DNA from: an uncultured Halomonas sp.
GTDB lineage: Bacteria; Pseudomonadota; Gammaproteobacteria; Pseudomonadales; Halomonadaceae
Assembly: GCF_947493865.1 (NCBI RefSeq)
Contig: NZ_CANLTC010000007.1
Span: forward strand, 62,001-126,000
Direction of reading: 5' to 3'
DNA: 64,000 nt
Part shown: positions 49,175 to 58,779 of the stretch, piece by piece
How positions within the stretch are numbered: position 1 is the stretch's first letter
Layout: the number at the start of each line of letters is the position of its first letter
The notes under the pieces: model-generated
Told to the model about the DNA's origin: nothing
Databases searched by the model: none
The model's input: only the letters and a program-made list of their open reading frames with translations
Position numbers and translations under genes: made by a program

Positions 49175-50656
49175 ATGATCGACTTCTACTTGAATGGTCA
49201 GCGCCAGCAATGTACCGATGTTTCTCCCGACACCAGCGTACTGGAACTCTTGCGCATCCGGCTGGGTAAGAACGGCACCAAGGAAGGCTGCGCCTCAGGC
49301 GATTGCGGCGCCTGCACCGTCAGCATCGGCCAGCCCGACGGCCACGATGGCTTGAACTATCACAGCGCCAATGCCTGCATCATGCCAGCGCATCAAATCA
49401 ATGGCTGCCATCTGGTGACCGTCGAGGGTCTGGCCCGAGGCGATGCGTTACATCCGGCCCAGGCGGCAATGGTCGACTGCCACGCCAGCCAGTGCGGTTT
49501 CTGTACCCCCGGCATCGTCATGTCGCTGTTCACCCTGCATCATGCCCAGCAGACACATCCCGCACCACTGACCCAACAACGCCTGGAAGCAGCCCTGGGG
49601 GGCAATCTGTGCCGCTGTACCGGCTATCGGCCGATTCGTGACGCGGCGCTGAGCATGCAAAACCACCCTGACACTCATCCTGTTTGGGCCGATGATCCGG
49701 ATCTGGCGAATAACGTCCAGTCGCTCTATCGCGATGCGACGAAATCAAGCGCTGGCTCTCGGTCACACGAGTCGCTTGGCCATTTCGATTCGCCCAGGGA
49801 TATCGTCGCCCTTCGAGAACTGCGCCGTCAGCGTCCAGCGTCGCGACTCGTGGCGGGAGCCACGGACCTGTGGCTGGAAGTTACCCAGCAGCTCAAGCCC
49901 CTGGATGATCTCATCGATCTTCACCAGGTCGCCGAACTCACCGCCATCGACGCAACTCCCGAGGGGTGGTGGATCGGTGCGGCAGTCACCTACAGCCGTC
50001 TCGAACCCTTGTTAGCGAAGCACTTCCCGGCCTTCGCGCATCTCATGCATCGTTTCGCCTCCAGTCAGATTCGCAATCGCGCCACCCTGGGGGGCAACGT
50101 GGCCAATGCCTCCCCCATCGGCGACTGCCCGCCGGTGCTGCTGGCCCTCGATGCCAAACTGATGCTGGACGGTCCGGAAGGCGAGCGGGAAATACCCATT
50201 GCCGACTTCTTCCTCGATTACCGACAGACGGCTCTGGAAGAAGGTGAATTCATCCGCGCGATCTTCCTGCCGCGACCGGGCGACGATCAGCATCTCAAGG
50301 TCTGGAAGCTCTCCAAGCGCCGGGAGGATGATATTTCCGTGGTGCTCGGCGCTTTCGCCTGGCGCATGGAAAATGGCCTGATGCGCGATGTCCATTTCGC
50401 TTTCGGCGGCATGGCCGCCATCCCCAGACGCGCCCCCAGTGCCGAGGCCGCTCTGGAAGGCCAACCGCCCACCGAGAACGCTTTCGCGGTAGCCAAGGCT
50501 GCCTTGCGCAACGAGTTCCAGCCTTTGAGCGACGTTCGCGGCTCCAGTGAATATCGCCTGGTAGCTGCAAGCAATCTGCTCGAGCGCCTGCGGCTCTCCT
50601 TGGATGTCGACGTCAACACCAACGCGGAGGTATGCCTCGATGCGTACGCTCACTGA
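49175..50656 (+). CDS. xdhA: Xanthine dehydrogenase small subunit (2x[2Fe-2S], FAD)
   Basis: A 493-residue subunit. The plant-type cluster ligands are in 'CASGDCGACTV', the second set in 'CHASQCGFCTPG' and 'GGNLCRCTGYR', and the FAD domain follows from residue 215 ('ASRLVAGATDLWLEV', 'IRNRATLGGNVANASPIGDCPPVLLALDA'). It passes electrons from the molybdenum centre to NAD+. ATG at 49175 fits the start of homologues (MIDFYLNGQ); an upstream ATG at 49124 is in frame and nearer the operator, but its 17 extra residues are not conserved. First gene of xdhABC-guaD. The stop overlaps xdhB by 17 bp. Confidence 0.94.
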   Translation: MIDFYLNGQRQQCTDVSPDTSVLELLRIRLGKNGTKEGCASGDCGACTVSIGQPDGHDGLNYHSANACIMPAHQINGCHLVTVEGLARGDALHPAQAAMVDCHASQCGFCTPGIVMSLFTLHHAQQTHPAPLTQQRLEAALGGNLCRCTGYRPIRDAALSMQNHPDTHPVWADDPDLANNVQSLYRDATKSSAGSRSHESLGHFDSPRDIVALRELRRQRPASRLVAGATDLWLEVTQQLKPLDDLIDLHQVAELTAIDATPEGWWIGAAVTYSRLEPLLAKHFPAFAHLMHRFASSQIRNRATLGGNVANASPIGDCPPVLLALDAKLMLDGPEGEREIPIADFFLDYRQTALEEGEFIRAIFLPRPGDDQHLKVWKLSKRREDDISVVLGAFAWRMENGLMRDVHFAFGGMAAIPRRAPSAEAALEGQPPTENAFAVAKAALRNEFQPLSDVRGSSEYRLVAASNLLERLRLSLDVDVNTNAEVCLDAYAH

Positions 50657-53096
50657 TATTTCACTGGACTCCGCCAAGGCCCGTCGCGAACAGAAAAACG
50701 CCAACAAAGGCGATGGCCCGCTGGCACGCGAAACGTTCGGTAAAGCAAATGACGATGGCAGCCGTCATGCCCGCGCCCACGAGAGCGCCATCAAGCATGT
50801 GACCGGTCGCGCCGCCTATATCGACGATATCCCGGCCCCCGCGGATGCCCTGCATATCGCCCTTGGTTTTTCCCCGGTGGCCCATGGGCGTTTGACACGG
50901 CTGGATCTGGAAAAGGTCAAGCGCGCGCCGGGAGTGGTGGATGTAATTACCGTCGTGGATGTGCCCGGCCATACGGATGTCGGTCCGGTGTTTCCCGGTG
51001 ATCCGCTGTTCGTCGACGACGAGATCAGCTATGTGGGCCAGACCCTGTTCGCCGTCGCCGCCACCAGCTACAAGGCCGCGCGCCTGGCGGTGAAGGAAGC
51101 GGTGATCGAAATCGACGAGCAACCGGCAAGTCTCGATGCGGTGGCCGCCGCCGAGGCCAATGACGTCGTGCGTCCCACTCATGTGCAGCAGCGCGGCGAT
51201 TGGCAGCAGGCCTTGACAGATGCGCCTCACGTGCTCGAAGGCGAGCAGTTCGTCGGCGGTCAGGAGCACTTCTATCTCGAAGGCCAGGCCTGCCTGGTCA
51301 CCCCCAGCGAAGATGAGGGCGTGGTGGTCTACACCTCCAACCAGCATCCCAGCGAGACCCAGAAGCTGGTCGCCGAGGTGCTCGATGTGCCTTTCCATGC
51401 AGTGGTCGTGGAGACTCGCCGCATGGGCGGCGGCTTTGGCGGCAAGGAGACCCAGGCCTCACCCTGGGCCTGCATCGCGGCCCTGATCGCAAGGCGCACC
51501 GGTCGCGCCGCGCGATTGCGCCTGCCCCGGGCCGAAGACACTCGTGCCACCGGCAAACGCCACCCCTTCCACAATCGCTATCGCCTGGGATTCGACGCTC
51601 AGGGGGTCATTCAAGGCGGCGATATCACCGTGATCGGCGACTGCGGTTATTCCCCGGATTTATCAGAGGCCATCGTCGATCGCGCCATGTTCCATGCGGA
51701 CAACGCCTATTCGTTGGGCGATGCCCGGGTGACCGGCATCCGCGCCCGCACTCATACCGCTTCGAACACCGCCTTTCGCGGCTTCGGCGGCCCCCAGGGC
51801 ATGATGATCATCGAAGCGGCCATGGACGATATCGCCCGCCGGGTCGGGGAAGACCCGCTGACGGTGCGCAAGCGCAATCTCTATCGTCCGGGGCGTGATG
51901 TCACCCACTACGGCCAGAGCGTGGATCAGCATGGGCTGATCGCGGAAATCGTCGAACGCCTGGAGGCCAGCAGCGACTACTGGAAACGCCGCGAGGCCAT
52001 TAGGGCCTACAACGCCAAGAGTCCGATCATCAAGAAGGGGTTGTCCCTGACCCCGGTAAAGTTCGGTATCTCTTTTACCGCCAAGCATCTCAACCAGGCC
52101 GGTGCCCTGCTGCACGTCTATACCGATGGCAGCGTGATGATCAATCACGGCGGCACCGAGATGGGCCAGGGACTGCACACCAAGATCTGTCAGGTAGCTG
52201 CGCGAGAATTGGGACTCGACCTCGAGCAGGTGCGCATCAGCGCCACCCGCACGGACAAGGTGCCCAACACCTCCCCTACCGCTGCTTCAAGTGGCGCGGA
52301 TCTCAACGGCATGGCCGCCCGGGATGCCGCAAGCCAGGTGCGTGAACGACTGTTCGACTTTGCCGCGGACCACTATGAACTCGACCGGGAAGACATGCGC
52401 CTAGAAGAAGGCGAGCTGATCGCCGGCCACGGCGAAAGCGAGCGACGTATTGCCTGGGGCGAACTGGTTCAGGCCGCCTATCTGGGGCGTATCTCGCTCT
52501 CCGCCAAGGGCTTCTATGCCACGCCGTTGATCCATTACGATCGCGCCACCGGCAAGGGTCGTCCCTTCTACTATTTTGCCCACGGCGCCGCGGTATCCGA
52601 GGTCGAAGTAGATACTCTCTCCGGCGAATACCGGGTCACCCAGGTGGATATCCTGCATGACGTCGGCGACTCCCTGAATCCGGCCATCGACATGGGCCAG
52701 GTCGAAGGCGGCTTCATTCAAGGCATGGGCTGGCTGACCAGCGAGGAGCTCAAGTGGAACGACCAGGGCCGGCTGCTCAGCGATGGCCCCTCGACCTACA
52801 AGATTCCCGCCTTCGGCGATCTGCCGCCGGTGTTCAACGTCGAGTTGCTGCAAGGGCATCCGAATTCGCAAGCCAGCATCTATCGCTCCAAGGCGGTGGG
52901 TGAACCGCCCTTCATGCTGGCTATCTCGGTATGGTCGGCATTGCGGGATGCCCTGGCCAGCCTGGTGGATTATCGCTACTGCCCGCGCCTGGATACGCCG
53001 GCGACCCCGGAACGGATGCTGATGGCGATAGAAGCGCTGCGCCGCGCAAACCAACCTGAGGAAAGTGCATCGGAGACGAGCGATGAGTCGGTCTAG
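50640..53096 (+). CDS. xdhB: Xanthine dehydrogenase molybdenum-binding subunit
   Basis: An 818-residue subunit carrying the molybdopterin centre that hydroxylates hypoxanthine to xanthine and xanthine to urate. Motifs: 'SAIKHVTGRAAYIDDIP', 'RRMGGGFGGKE', 'TAFRGFGGPQGM', 'GGTEMGQGLHTK' and the catalytic Glu in 'AVGEPPFML' near residue 760. ATG at 50640 follows GGAGG; a longer frame to 50604 adds residues without similarity. It overlaps xdhA by 17 bp and xdhC by 14 bp. Confidence 0.95.
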   Translation: MRTLTDISLDSAKARREQKNANKGDGPLARETFGKANDDGSRHARAHESAIKHVTGRAAYIDDIPAPADALHIALGFSPVAHGRLTRLDLEKVKRAPGVVDVITVVDVPGHTDVGPVFPGDPLFVDDEISYVGQTLFAVAATSYKAARLAVKEAVIEIDEQPASLDAVAAAEANDVVRPTHVQQRGDWQQALTDAPHVLEGEQFVGGQEHFYLEGQACLVTPSEDEGVVVYTSNQHPSETQKLVAEVLDVPFHAVVVETRRMGGGFGGKETQASPWACIAALIARRTGRAARLRLPRAEDTRATGKRHPFHNRYRLGFDAQGVIQGGDITVIGDCGYSPDLSEAIVDRAMFHADNAYSLGDARVTGIRARTHTASNTAFRGFGGPQGMMIIEAAMDDIARRVGEDPLTVRKRNLYRPGRDVTHYGQSVDQHGLIAEIVERLEASSDYWKRREAIRAYNAKSPIIKKGLSLTPVKFGISFTAKHLNQAGALLHVYTDGSVMINHGGTEMGQGLHTKICQVAARELGLDLEQVRISATRTDKVPNTSPTAASSGADLNGMAARDAASQVRERLFDFAADHYELDREDMRLEEGELIAGHGESERRIAWGELVQAAYLGRISLSAKGFYATPLIHYDRATGKGRPFYYFAHGAAVSEVEVDTLSGEYRVTQVDILHDVGDSLNPAIDMGQVEGGFIQGMGWLTSEELKWNDQGRLLSDGPSTYKIPAFGDLPPVFNVELLQGHPNSQASIYRSKAVGEPPFMLAISVWSALRDALASLVDYRYCPRLDTPATPERMLMAIEALRRANQPEESASETSDESV

Positions 53097-53988
53097 CGAA
53101 TCGCCATCTCGCGAGCTTTCGCCTGAAGCAACCTGGCATGAGGCATTGCATCGGCTCCAGGAAGCCGCCCGGCCTCATGCCCTGGCCAGCGTGGTCGGCA
53201 CGGCGGGCTCCACGCCTCGCGAACCTGGCACCAAGATGGTGATTACCCCGGAGGGCGTCTACGACACTCTCGGCGGCGGCACTTTCGAATATCAGGTGAT
53301 CGACAGCGCTCGTCAGGCACTGGCCAGCGGCGAGAGCGGTCCACGTCTGGAAGCCTTTGCCCTGGGCGCTCGCTCGGGGCAGTGTTGCGGCGGCTATGTG
53401 CATGTGCTGATCGAACTCTTTTCCGGCGCCGAGATGACTATCGCCTTGTTTGGCGCCGGCCATGTGGGCCAGGCGTTGGCAGGATTACTGGCGCCACTGC
53501 CCTGGTGGGTGATCTGGCACGATAGTCGAGACAACGCTTTTCCGGTCTGGGCTAACGATCAGCCACGCCTCGAGTGTCGGCATCGTCCCAACCCGACCGC
53601 AGCCGTGTCAGCCCTGCCGCCGGGCGCCCACGCCCTGGTGATGACCCACGACCACACCGAGGATCGCGAACTGATCGACGCCCTGCTCAAGCGCGGCGAT
53701 TGCGCTTCCATCGGCCTGATCGGCTCGGTTAGCAAATGGGCCAGTTTCCAGCGCCGTCTGCGCGATGCCGGCCATACACAGGACGTGCTGGACCAGGTGC
53801 GCTGCCCCATCGGTATCGCCGGGGCCACGGGTAAGCGGCCTTACGAAATCGCGCTGGCGGTCTGTGCCGAACTGCTGACCTTCAAACCCGGAATCGAACG
53901 GCTCGATCAACGAGGGATCGAACCACCAACGCTGCGTCGCGTATTTACCCAGGATCACCGAATGAATACCCCGGCAGGAGATGATTGA
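53083..53988 (+). CDS. xdhC: Xanthine dehydrogenase accessory protein XdhC
   Basis: A 301-residue protein that binds the molybdenum cofactor, inserts sulfur and delivers it to XdhB. N-terminal XdhC domain with 'ASVVGTAGSTPREPGTKM' and 'GARSGQCCGGYV'; C-terminal Rossmann-like domain with 'LFGAGHVGQALAGLL', 'ALVMTHDHTEDREL' and 'IGLIGSVSKW' and 'CPIGI'. ATG at 53083 follows GGAG. It overlaps xdhB by 14 bp and touches guaD by one base (TGATG). Confidence 0.94.
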   Translation: MSRSSESPSRELSPEATWHEALHRLQEAARPHALASVVGTAGSTPREPGTKMVITPEGVYDTLGGGTFEYQVIDSARQALASGESGPRLEAFALGARSGQCCGGYVHVLIELFSGAEMTIALFGAGHVGQALAGLLAPLPWWVIWHDSRDNAFPVWANDQPRLECRHRPNPTAAVSALPPGAHALVMTHDHTEDRELIDALLKRGDCASIGLIGSVSKWASFQRRLRDAGHTQDVLDQVRCPIGIAGATGKRPYEIALAVCAELLTFKPGIERLDQRGIEPPTLRRVFTQDHRMNTPAGDD

Positions 53989-55307
53989 TGACTGACACTC
54001 GCGTGCTGCGCGGTCCGCTGCTCAGCTTTCTCGATGATCCTGGTGATCAGGATCAACCGGCGCCCGGCAGTCTGCTGCAGTTGGACGACGGCGCCATATG
54101 GCTCGATCATGGTCATATCCGCGCCATCGGTGATTACACCCAATTGGCGCCGAACCTGCCCCCAGGCATCGAGACGGTCGATTACACCGGCAAGCTGATG
54201 ATGCCAGGCTTCATCGATAGTCATGTGCACTACGTTCAGCTCGACATCATGGCGTCCTATGGTCGCCAGCTGCTGGACTGGCTGAACGATTACACCTTCC
54301 CCGAGGAGTGCCGCTTCGCCGAGCGCGAACACGCAGAGCAAGTGGCCGAGGTATTCCTGGACGAGCTGTTGCGTGTCGGGACCACCACCGCTCAGGTATT
54401 CTGCACCTCGCACCCGGTCTCGGTGGAAACGTTCTTCGCTGCCGCTCATCGCCGCGGGTTGCGCATGCTGGCAGGCAAGGTATTGATGGATCGCAACGCC
54501 CCGGAAGCGTTGACGGATACCGCTCTTGGCGGCATCCGCGACAGTGAGGCGCTGATCAGCGACTGGCATGGGAAGGGCCGGCTCGGCTACAGCCTGACGC
54601 CGCGTTTTGCGCCCACATCCACCCGGGAACAATTGGATGCCACGGGAAGCCTGCTGCGCAGCGCGCCGGATCTGCATCTGCAGACCCATCTCTCCGAGAA
54701 CCGTGGCGAGATCGACTGGGTGGCCGAACTGTTTCCCGAGGCCCATGACTACCTGGATGTGTATGAGCGCTTTGGGCTGGTCGGCCCGCGCAGCACCTTT
54801 GCCCACAGCATTCATCTGACGCTGGAGGCCCGCGCTCGCCTAGCGGAGGCGGGTGCCAATGCCGCCTTCTGCCCTACCTCGAATCTGTTTCTGGGCAGCG
54901 GCCTGTTCGATCGACTTGCCTGTCACAACGTGGGGCTCAGGTTTTCTCTAGGCAGCGATATCGGTGGCGGCACTGACCTGTGCGGTCTCGGCACTCTCAA
55001 GGCCGCCTATCAGGTCGGACAACTGCTCGGTCAGCCACTGACCGCCTGGCAAGGGTTTTACCATTTGACCCTGGGCAATGCGCGAGCGCTGCACCTGGAT
55101 GCCCATATCGGATGCCTGCGAGAAGGCGCCGAGGCGGATATCGTGGTACTCGACCCTGAGGCAACGCCGCTGCTTGCGCGGCGCACCGCCCGCACGAAAA
55201 CTTTGGGTGAGCTGCTGTTTGCTTTGATGATGCTGGGGGACGATCGCACGATTTTCGAAACCTGGGCGGGAGGCAAGCGTCTGCACCGGCGCGATGCAAG
55301 CCTTTGA
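53988..55307 (+). CDS. guaD: Guanine deaminase
   Basis: A 439-residue amidohydrolase. Zinc ligands H79/H81 in 'GFIDSHVHYVQLD'; 'GTTTAQVFCTSHP'; 'LQTHLSENRGEIDWV'; 'GPRSTFAHSIHL'; 'ARLAEAGANAAFCPTSNLFLG'; and 'LGSDIGGGTD' with the metal-binding Asp. It deaminates guanine to xanthine, feeding XDH. ATG at 53988 follows GGAG and overlaps the xdhC stop by one base. Last gene of the xdhABC-guaD operon. Confidence 0.94.
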   Translation: MTDTRVLRGPLLSFLDDPGDQDQPAPGSLLQLDDGAIWLDHGHIRAIGDYTQLAPNLPPGIETVDYTGKLMMPGFIDSHVHYVQLDIMASYGRQLLDWLNDYTFPEECRFAEREHAEQVAEVFLDELLRVGTTTAQVFCTSHPVSVETFFAAAHRRGLRMLAGKVLMDRNAPEALTDTALGGIRDSEALISDWHGKGRLGYSLTPRFAPTSTREQLDATGSLLRSAPDLHLQTHLSENRGEIDWVAELFPEAHDYLDVYERFGLVGPRSTFAHSIHLTLEARARLAEAGANAAFCPTSNLFLGSGLFDRLACHNVGLRFSLGSDIGGGTDLCGLGTLKAAYQVGQLLGQPLTAWQGFYHLTLGNARALHLDAHIGCLREGAEADIVVLDPEATPLLARRTARTKTLGELLFALMMLGDDRTIFETWAGGKRLHRRDASL

Positions 55308-55379
55308 TCAGCTCACTGGATTGCCTACTATTGTCACTTAGGATTTATTCTCAATCTTTTTGCAATAGAGGGCACCGGT

Positions 55380-55504
55380 GGCAAGGCAAAGCGAGGGTCT
55401 TTTGCCATGGCCGGAAAAAGCTCCATGCAATTCCGGCATTCCCGCCATCCATGGCGGTCAGATAGCAAAAGTAGCGCCCAGGGACGGGTTTACAGCGCCC
55501 TCGC
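55380..55504. repeat. 125-bp structured dispersed repeat, copy 2
   Basis: Second copy of the element at 17843-17967, same orientation, about 93% identical. All four inverted-repeat pairs are kept: GCGAGGG/CCCTCGC, CTTTTGC/GCAAAAG, GCCGGAA/TTCCGGC and CCGCCAT/ATGGCGG. It lies between guaD and the cupin gene, 72 bp after the guaD stop. The rest of this 283-bp gap shows no coding frame; an AT-rich stretch sits between the guaD stop and the element. Confidence 0.85.
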
Positions 55505-55590
55505 AACGTCTAGCCGCCGGAAGCGCCCCCTTGTTTATCGAGTTTTAAAAAGCACTCTTATTCATATAACGTCTGATCAGGAGATTTGCC

Positions 55591-55959
55591 ATGTCGCAAC
55601 ATGATGTCGTGAACTTTGCCGATGCCCCGCTCAAGACCTCGGAGCGCCGACTGGCGGATCTACCGGATCGGGTCGTCGAAGGCGATCCCCAGCACGAAAC
55701 GAAGCTGCGCTTCGAAAGCCCGGACGGCGCGCTGATCGCCGGCACCTGGACCAGCACGCCGGGTAAATGGCACGCCTTCACCCAGCGCGACGAGTTCTGC
55801 TACATCCTTTCCGGGCATTGCAGGCTGATCGGTGAGGATGGCAAGGTTCAGACCTTCCGTACCGGCGACGCCTTTCTGATTCCCAATGGCTTTCGCGGCT
55901 ACTGGGAAATCATCGAGACCACCACCAAGCATTTCGTGATTCGCCAGCACGACGAGTAA
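55591..55959 (+). CDS. Cupin-domain protein (DUF861-like)
   Basis: A 122-residue single cupin. 'GTWTSTPGKWHAFTQRDEFCYILSGHCRLI' and 'TFRTGDAFLIPNGFRGYWEI' give the two cupin motifs, with a reduced set of the usual metal-binding histidines. It resembles small cupins near ureidoglycine and ethanolamine enzymes, but the exact activity is not known. ATG at 55591 follows GGAG. It ends three bases before the convergent adenine deaminase gene. Confidence 0.8.
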   Translation: MSQHDVVNFADAPLKTSERRLADLPDRVVEGDPQHETKLRFESPDGALIAGTWTSTPGKWHAFTQRDEFCYILSGHCRLIGEDGKVQTFRTGDAFLIPNGFRGYWEIIETTTKHFVIRQHDE

Positions 55960-55962
55960 GAC

Positions 55963-56976
55963 TTAAAGACAGGCCGCGAGACGCTCCTTCAGTGTCTGGC
56001 GGCGATCGTTCTCCATGAAGGCTACCTGTAGGGCGTTATCTGCCAGACTGACGAAGGTATCCCGCGACCAGCCGAATGCGTCATGACAGGCCTGGTAGTT
56101 GTCCAGCACGCCGCCACCGAAATAGGCCGGATCGTCGGAGTTGAGCGTCACCAGAAGCCCCGCCTCGAGCAAACGCGGCAAGGGATGGTCCGCCATACGC
56201 TCGACTACCTTGAGACGCACATTGGACAGCGGGCAGACCGTCAGCGGTACTTGCTCGGCCTTGAGCCGAGCGACCAGCTCGGGATCTTCCAGGCAACGCA
56301 CCCCATGATCGATGCGGCATACCTCGAGCAGATCCAGCGCTTCCCGAATGTAGGCCGGTGGTCCTTCCTCGCCCGCATGGGCCACTCGTGGCAACCCCAG
56401 CAGCTTGGCCCGGGCAAAGACTTCCGCGAACTTGCTCGGCGGATTGCCCTGCTCGGCGCTGTCCAGTCCTACCGCATCGAGCAATTCCAGATACGGGCTC
56501 GCGCGTTCGAGTAGCTGCATCGCCTCTGCCGCCGGTCGATCCCGCAGAAAACTCATGATCAGCGCCGAAGAAAGCCCCCACTCCCGTCTGGCCTGACGCA
56601 TGGCCCGGGTCAAGCCCTCGAACTGCACGTCCAGATCGACCCCTCGCGTCAGGTGTGCCTGGGGATCGAAGGAAATCTCCACATGCACGACGCCGTCATC
56701 GTGAGCGCGGCGAAAATAGTCCATGGCCAGATCGAAGAAATCATCCGCGCCGCGCAACACCGACATGCCTTGATAGTAGACATCGAGAAAGGATTGTAGA
56801 TCGCTGAAATCGTAGGCAGCGCGCACCTCTTCCACGGAGGCATAGGGCAAGTCGACGGCGTTACGCTCTGCCAGGGCAAACATCAGCTCGGGCTCCAGTG
56901 TGCCCTCGATATGGAGATGCAATTCTGCCTTGGGCAAGGCTCTCAGCCACTCTTTCATTTCGCCCCCTGTAGCCAT
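55963..56976 (-). CDS. Adenine deaminase (adenosine deaminase-like)
   Basis: A 337-residue TIM-barrel deaminase. Zinc ligands H20/H22 in 'AELHLHIEGTLEPE'; catalytic region 'RVAHAGEEGPP'; 'RIDHGVRC'; 'PLTVCPLSNVRLK'; 'TLNSDDPAYFGG'. It reads closest to the Pseudomonas proteins that use adenine and not adenosine, so it likely makes hypoxanthine for XDH. Start ATG at 56976 follows AGGAAG; ATG at 56958 (MKEWLRALPK) has AGGGGG and fits homologue starts equally well. It follows cydC by 42 bp on the same strand, so it may share that transcript. Confidence 0.88.
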   Translation of the reverse strand: MATGGEMKEWLRALPKAELHLHIEGTLEPELMFALAERNAVDLPYASVEEVRAAYDFSDLQSFLDVYYQGMSVLRGADDFFDLAMDYFRRAHDDGVVHVEISFDPQAHLTRGVDLDVQFEGLTRAMRQARREWGLSSALIMSFLRDRPAAEAMQLLERASPYLELLDAVGLDSAEQGNPPSKFAEVFARAKLLGLPRVAHAGEEGPPAYIREALDLLEVCRIDHGVRCLEDPELVARLKAEQVPLTVCPLSNVRLKVVERMADHPLPRLLEAGLLVTLNSDDPAYFGGGVLDNYQACHDAFGWSRDTFVSLADNALQVAFMENDRRQTLKERLAACL

Positions 56977-57018
56977 CGTTTTCTTCCTGCAACATCATTG
57001 CGTTACTGAAACAGTACT

Positions 57019-58779
57019 CTATTCTGTCCCGAAAACGATACGACCCGAATGCAACGACAAGGTTCGCGATACCCCGGGCAGATAGCGATTGTCGTGATTC
57101 AGATAGAGCACCGTACGTCCTTTGAGCCGGGCATCCAGACGTAGCGCGATACGCTTGATCGTTGCTTCATCCAACCCGGCGAAGGGCTCGTCGAGAATCA
57201 TCATGTCCGCCTGGGTCAACAGCACCCGGGCAAGGGCGATCCGGCGTGCCTGACCGCCGGACAACTGACGCCCGGACTCGCCGACCCAGGTCGCCAGCCC
57301 CAGAGGTAACTCCCGAGCCCAGTCGTGCAGATCAACGACTTCAAGCACCTGCCACAGCATGTCATCCTCTGCCTGAAGATTCCCGATGCGAAGGTTCGTT
57401 GCCAGACTGGCATGAAACAGCTCCGTTTGCTGAGTGAGATAGCCGACACACCCGCGCAGGCCCGAAAGTGAAAGCTCGCGCACATCTCGACCGTTCAGAC
57501 AAACCCGCCCGGCACTCGGATCGATCAGGCGTACCAGCAACTGGGCTACACTCGATTTACCCGAGCCGGAGGCACCCACCAATGCCACGCGCTCCCCCGG
57601 TGCAATGGAAAACGATACGTCGTCCAGTGCCGGCACCAAAAGGCTTTGCGTGGCTGGGCTTCCATGATCGCCATCGAAACGATTGGCGTTGGAATAACGA
57701 AGCGATACGCCCTCGAGAGCTATTCCAGGCGCGCCCTTGCCCGGGCCGATGGGGTTTTCCGCTTCCTGGGTGTCACTACGGGAAGCGACCAGTCTATTCA
57801 GGCGCTGCGCCGCTGCCCGGGTTGCGCCCAGTTGCGTGAAGGCCGGCGGCAACAAGGCCAGCGCCTCGTTGGCGGCCAGCACCGCCAGGGGCATCAATAC
57901 CAGCAGCGGCCCGCTCAGTGTGTTCGCGGTGTACAGCCCGGCCCCCAGCCAGAGAGCCAGCACCGCCGTCAGGCTTACGCCTAGCCCTACTACCGCATTA
58001 CCCAATGCCTGCAGTCGCCCCAGGCGACGCTGATCGCGATAGAGTTCCTGCTCCTGGGCGAGCAAGGTCTGGCGATGCATGCCCAGAGTGCGGTAACAGC
58101 GCAACTCCGCCAACCCCTGCAGCTGCTCGATGGTCGATGAACGCAGACGATCCAGGGCCGCCACCCGACGCCTGCTTGCCGCCATTCCCAAGCATGCTTG
58201 ACCCAGCACCAGCCACAGCCATGCCAGCAATAGCGTCATCAGCACCGTGACGGCGACGGATGGCGCGAAAAACCACAGCAGCAAGGCGATACCACAAACC
58301 GCCAGCAACGATGCCAGCGGGGGCGCCAGCAAACGCAGATAAAGGCTGTCCAGCGTGTCGATATCCGCCGTGAGCCGGTTGAGCCATTCGGCGGCTCGCA
58401 GGCGGCCAAGGCTGCGGCCATCAAGTCGGGTGAGCACCGCAAACAGTCCGGCCCTGAGATCCGCAAGCAGTCGCAGTACCGTGTCGTGGTTGTAAAGACG
58501 CTCGCCGTAGCGTGCGACAGTTCGGGTAACGGCAAAAAAGCGAATGCCGCCGCCGGGCCGGTAGATATCCACGCTAACCGCGGCCCCCACCGCCAAGAGC
58601 GATCCGGCGATGGCAGTGGTGGTAATGAACCAGCCCGAAAGCGCCAGCAGACCGATGGCGGCAGCCAGCGTCAGCAGCATCAACAGCGCCCCCAGCCACA
58701 AGCGCCCCTGGCGCTGCCGAAGCTGACGCAGCCAGGGCGCAAAGTCGCTGAGAAAAGAGCCTTTGTTATCGGGTTTCAT
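57019..58779 (-). CDS. cydC: Heterodimeric ABC transporter subunit CydC
   Basis: A 586-residue ABC exporter half with six membrane segments in the first 310 residues and an ATPase domain with Walker A 'GASGSGKSSV', signature 'LSGGQARRIALARVLL' and Walker B 'MMILDEPFAGLD'. CydDC exports cysteine and glutathione to the periplasm and is needed for bd-type oxidase assembly. The start overlaps the cydD stop by 14 bp. It belongs to the cioA-cioB-cydD-cydC unit. Confidence 0.93.
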   Translation of the reverse strand: MKPDNKGSFLSDFAPWLRQLRQRQGRLWLGALLMLLTLAAAIGLLALSGWFITTTAIAGSLLAVGAAVSVDIYRPGGGIRFFAVTRTVARYGERLYNHDTVLRLLADLRAGLFAVLTRLDGRSLGRLRAAEWLNRLTADIDTLDSLYLRLLAPPLASLLAVCGIALLLWFFAPSVAVTVLMTLLLAWLWLVLGQACLGMAASRRRVAALDRLRSSTIEQLQGLAELRCYRTLGMHRQTLLAQEQELYRDQRRLGRLQALGNAVVGLGVSLTAVLALWLGAGLYTANTLSGPLLVLMPLAVLAANEALALLPPAFTQLGATRAAAQRLNRLVASRSDTQEAENPIGPGKGAPGIALEGVSLRYSNANRFDGDHGSPATQSLLVPALDDVSFSIAPGERVALVGASGSGKSSVAQLLVRLIDPSAGRVCLNGRDVRELSLSGLRGCVGYLTQQTELFHASLATNLRIGNLQAEDDMLWQVLEVVDLHDWARELPLGLATWVGESGRQLSGGQARRIALARVLLTQADMMILDEPFAGLDEATIKRIALRLDARLKGRTVLYLNHDNRYLPGVSRTLSLHSGRIVFGTE

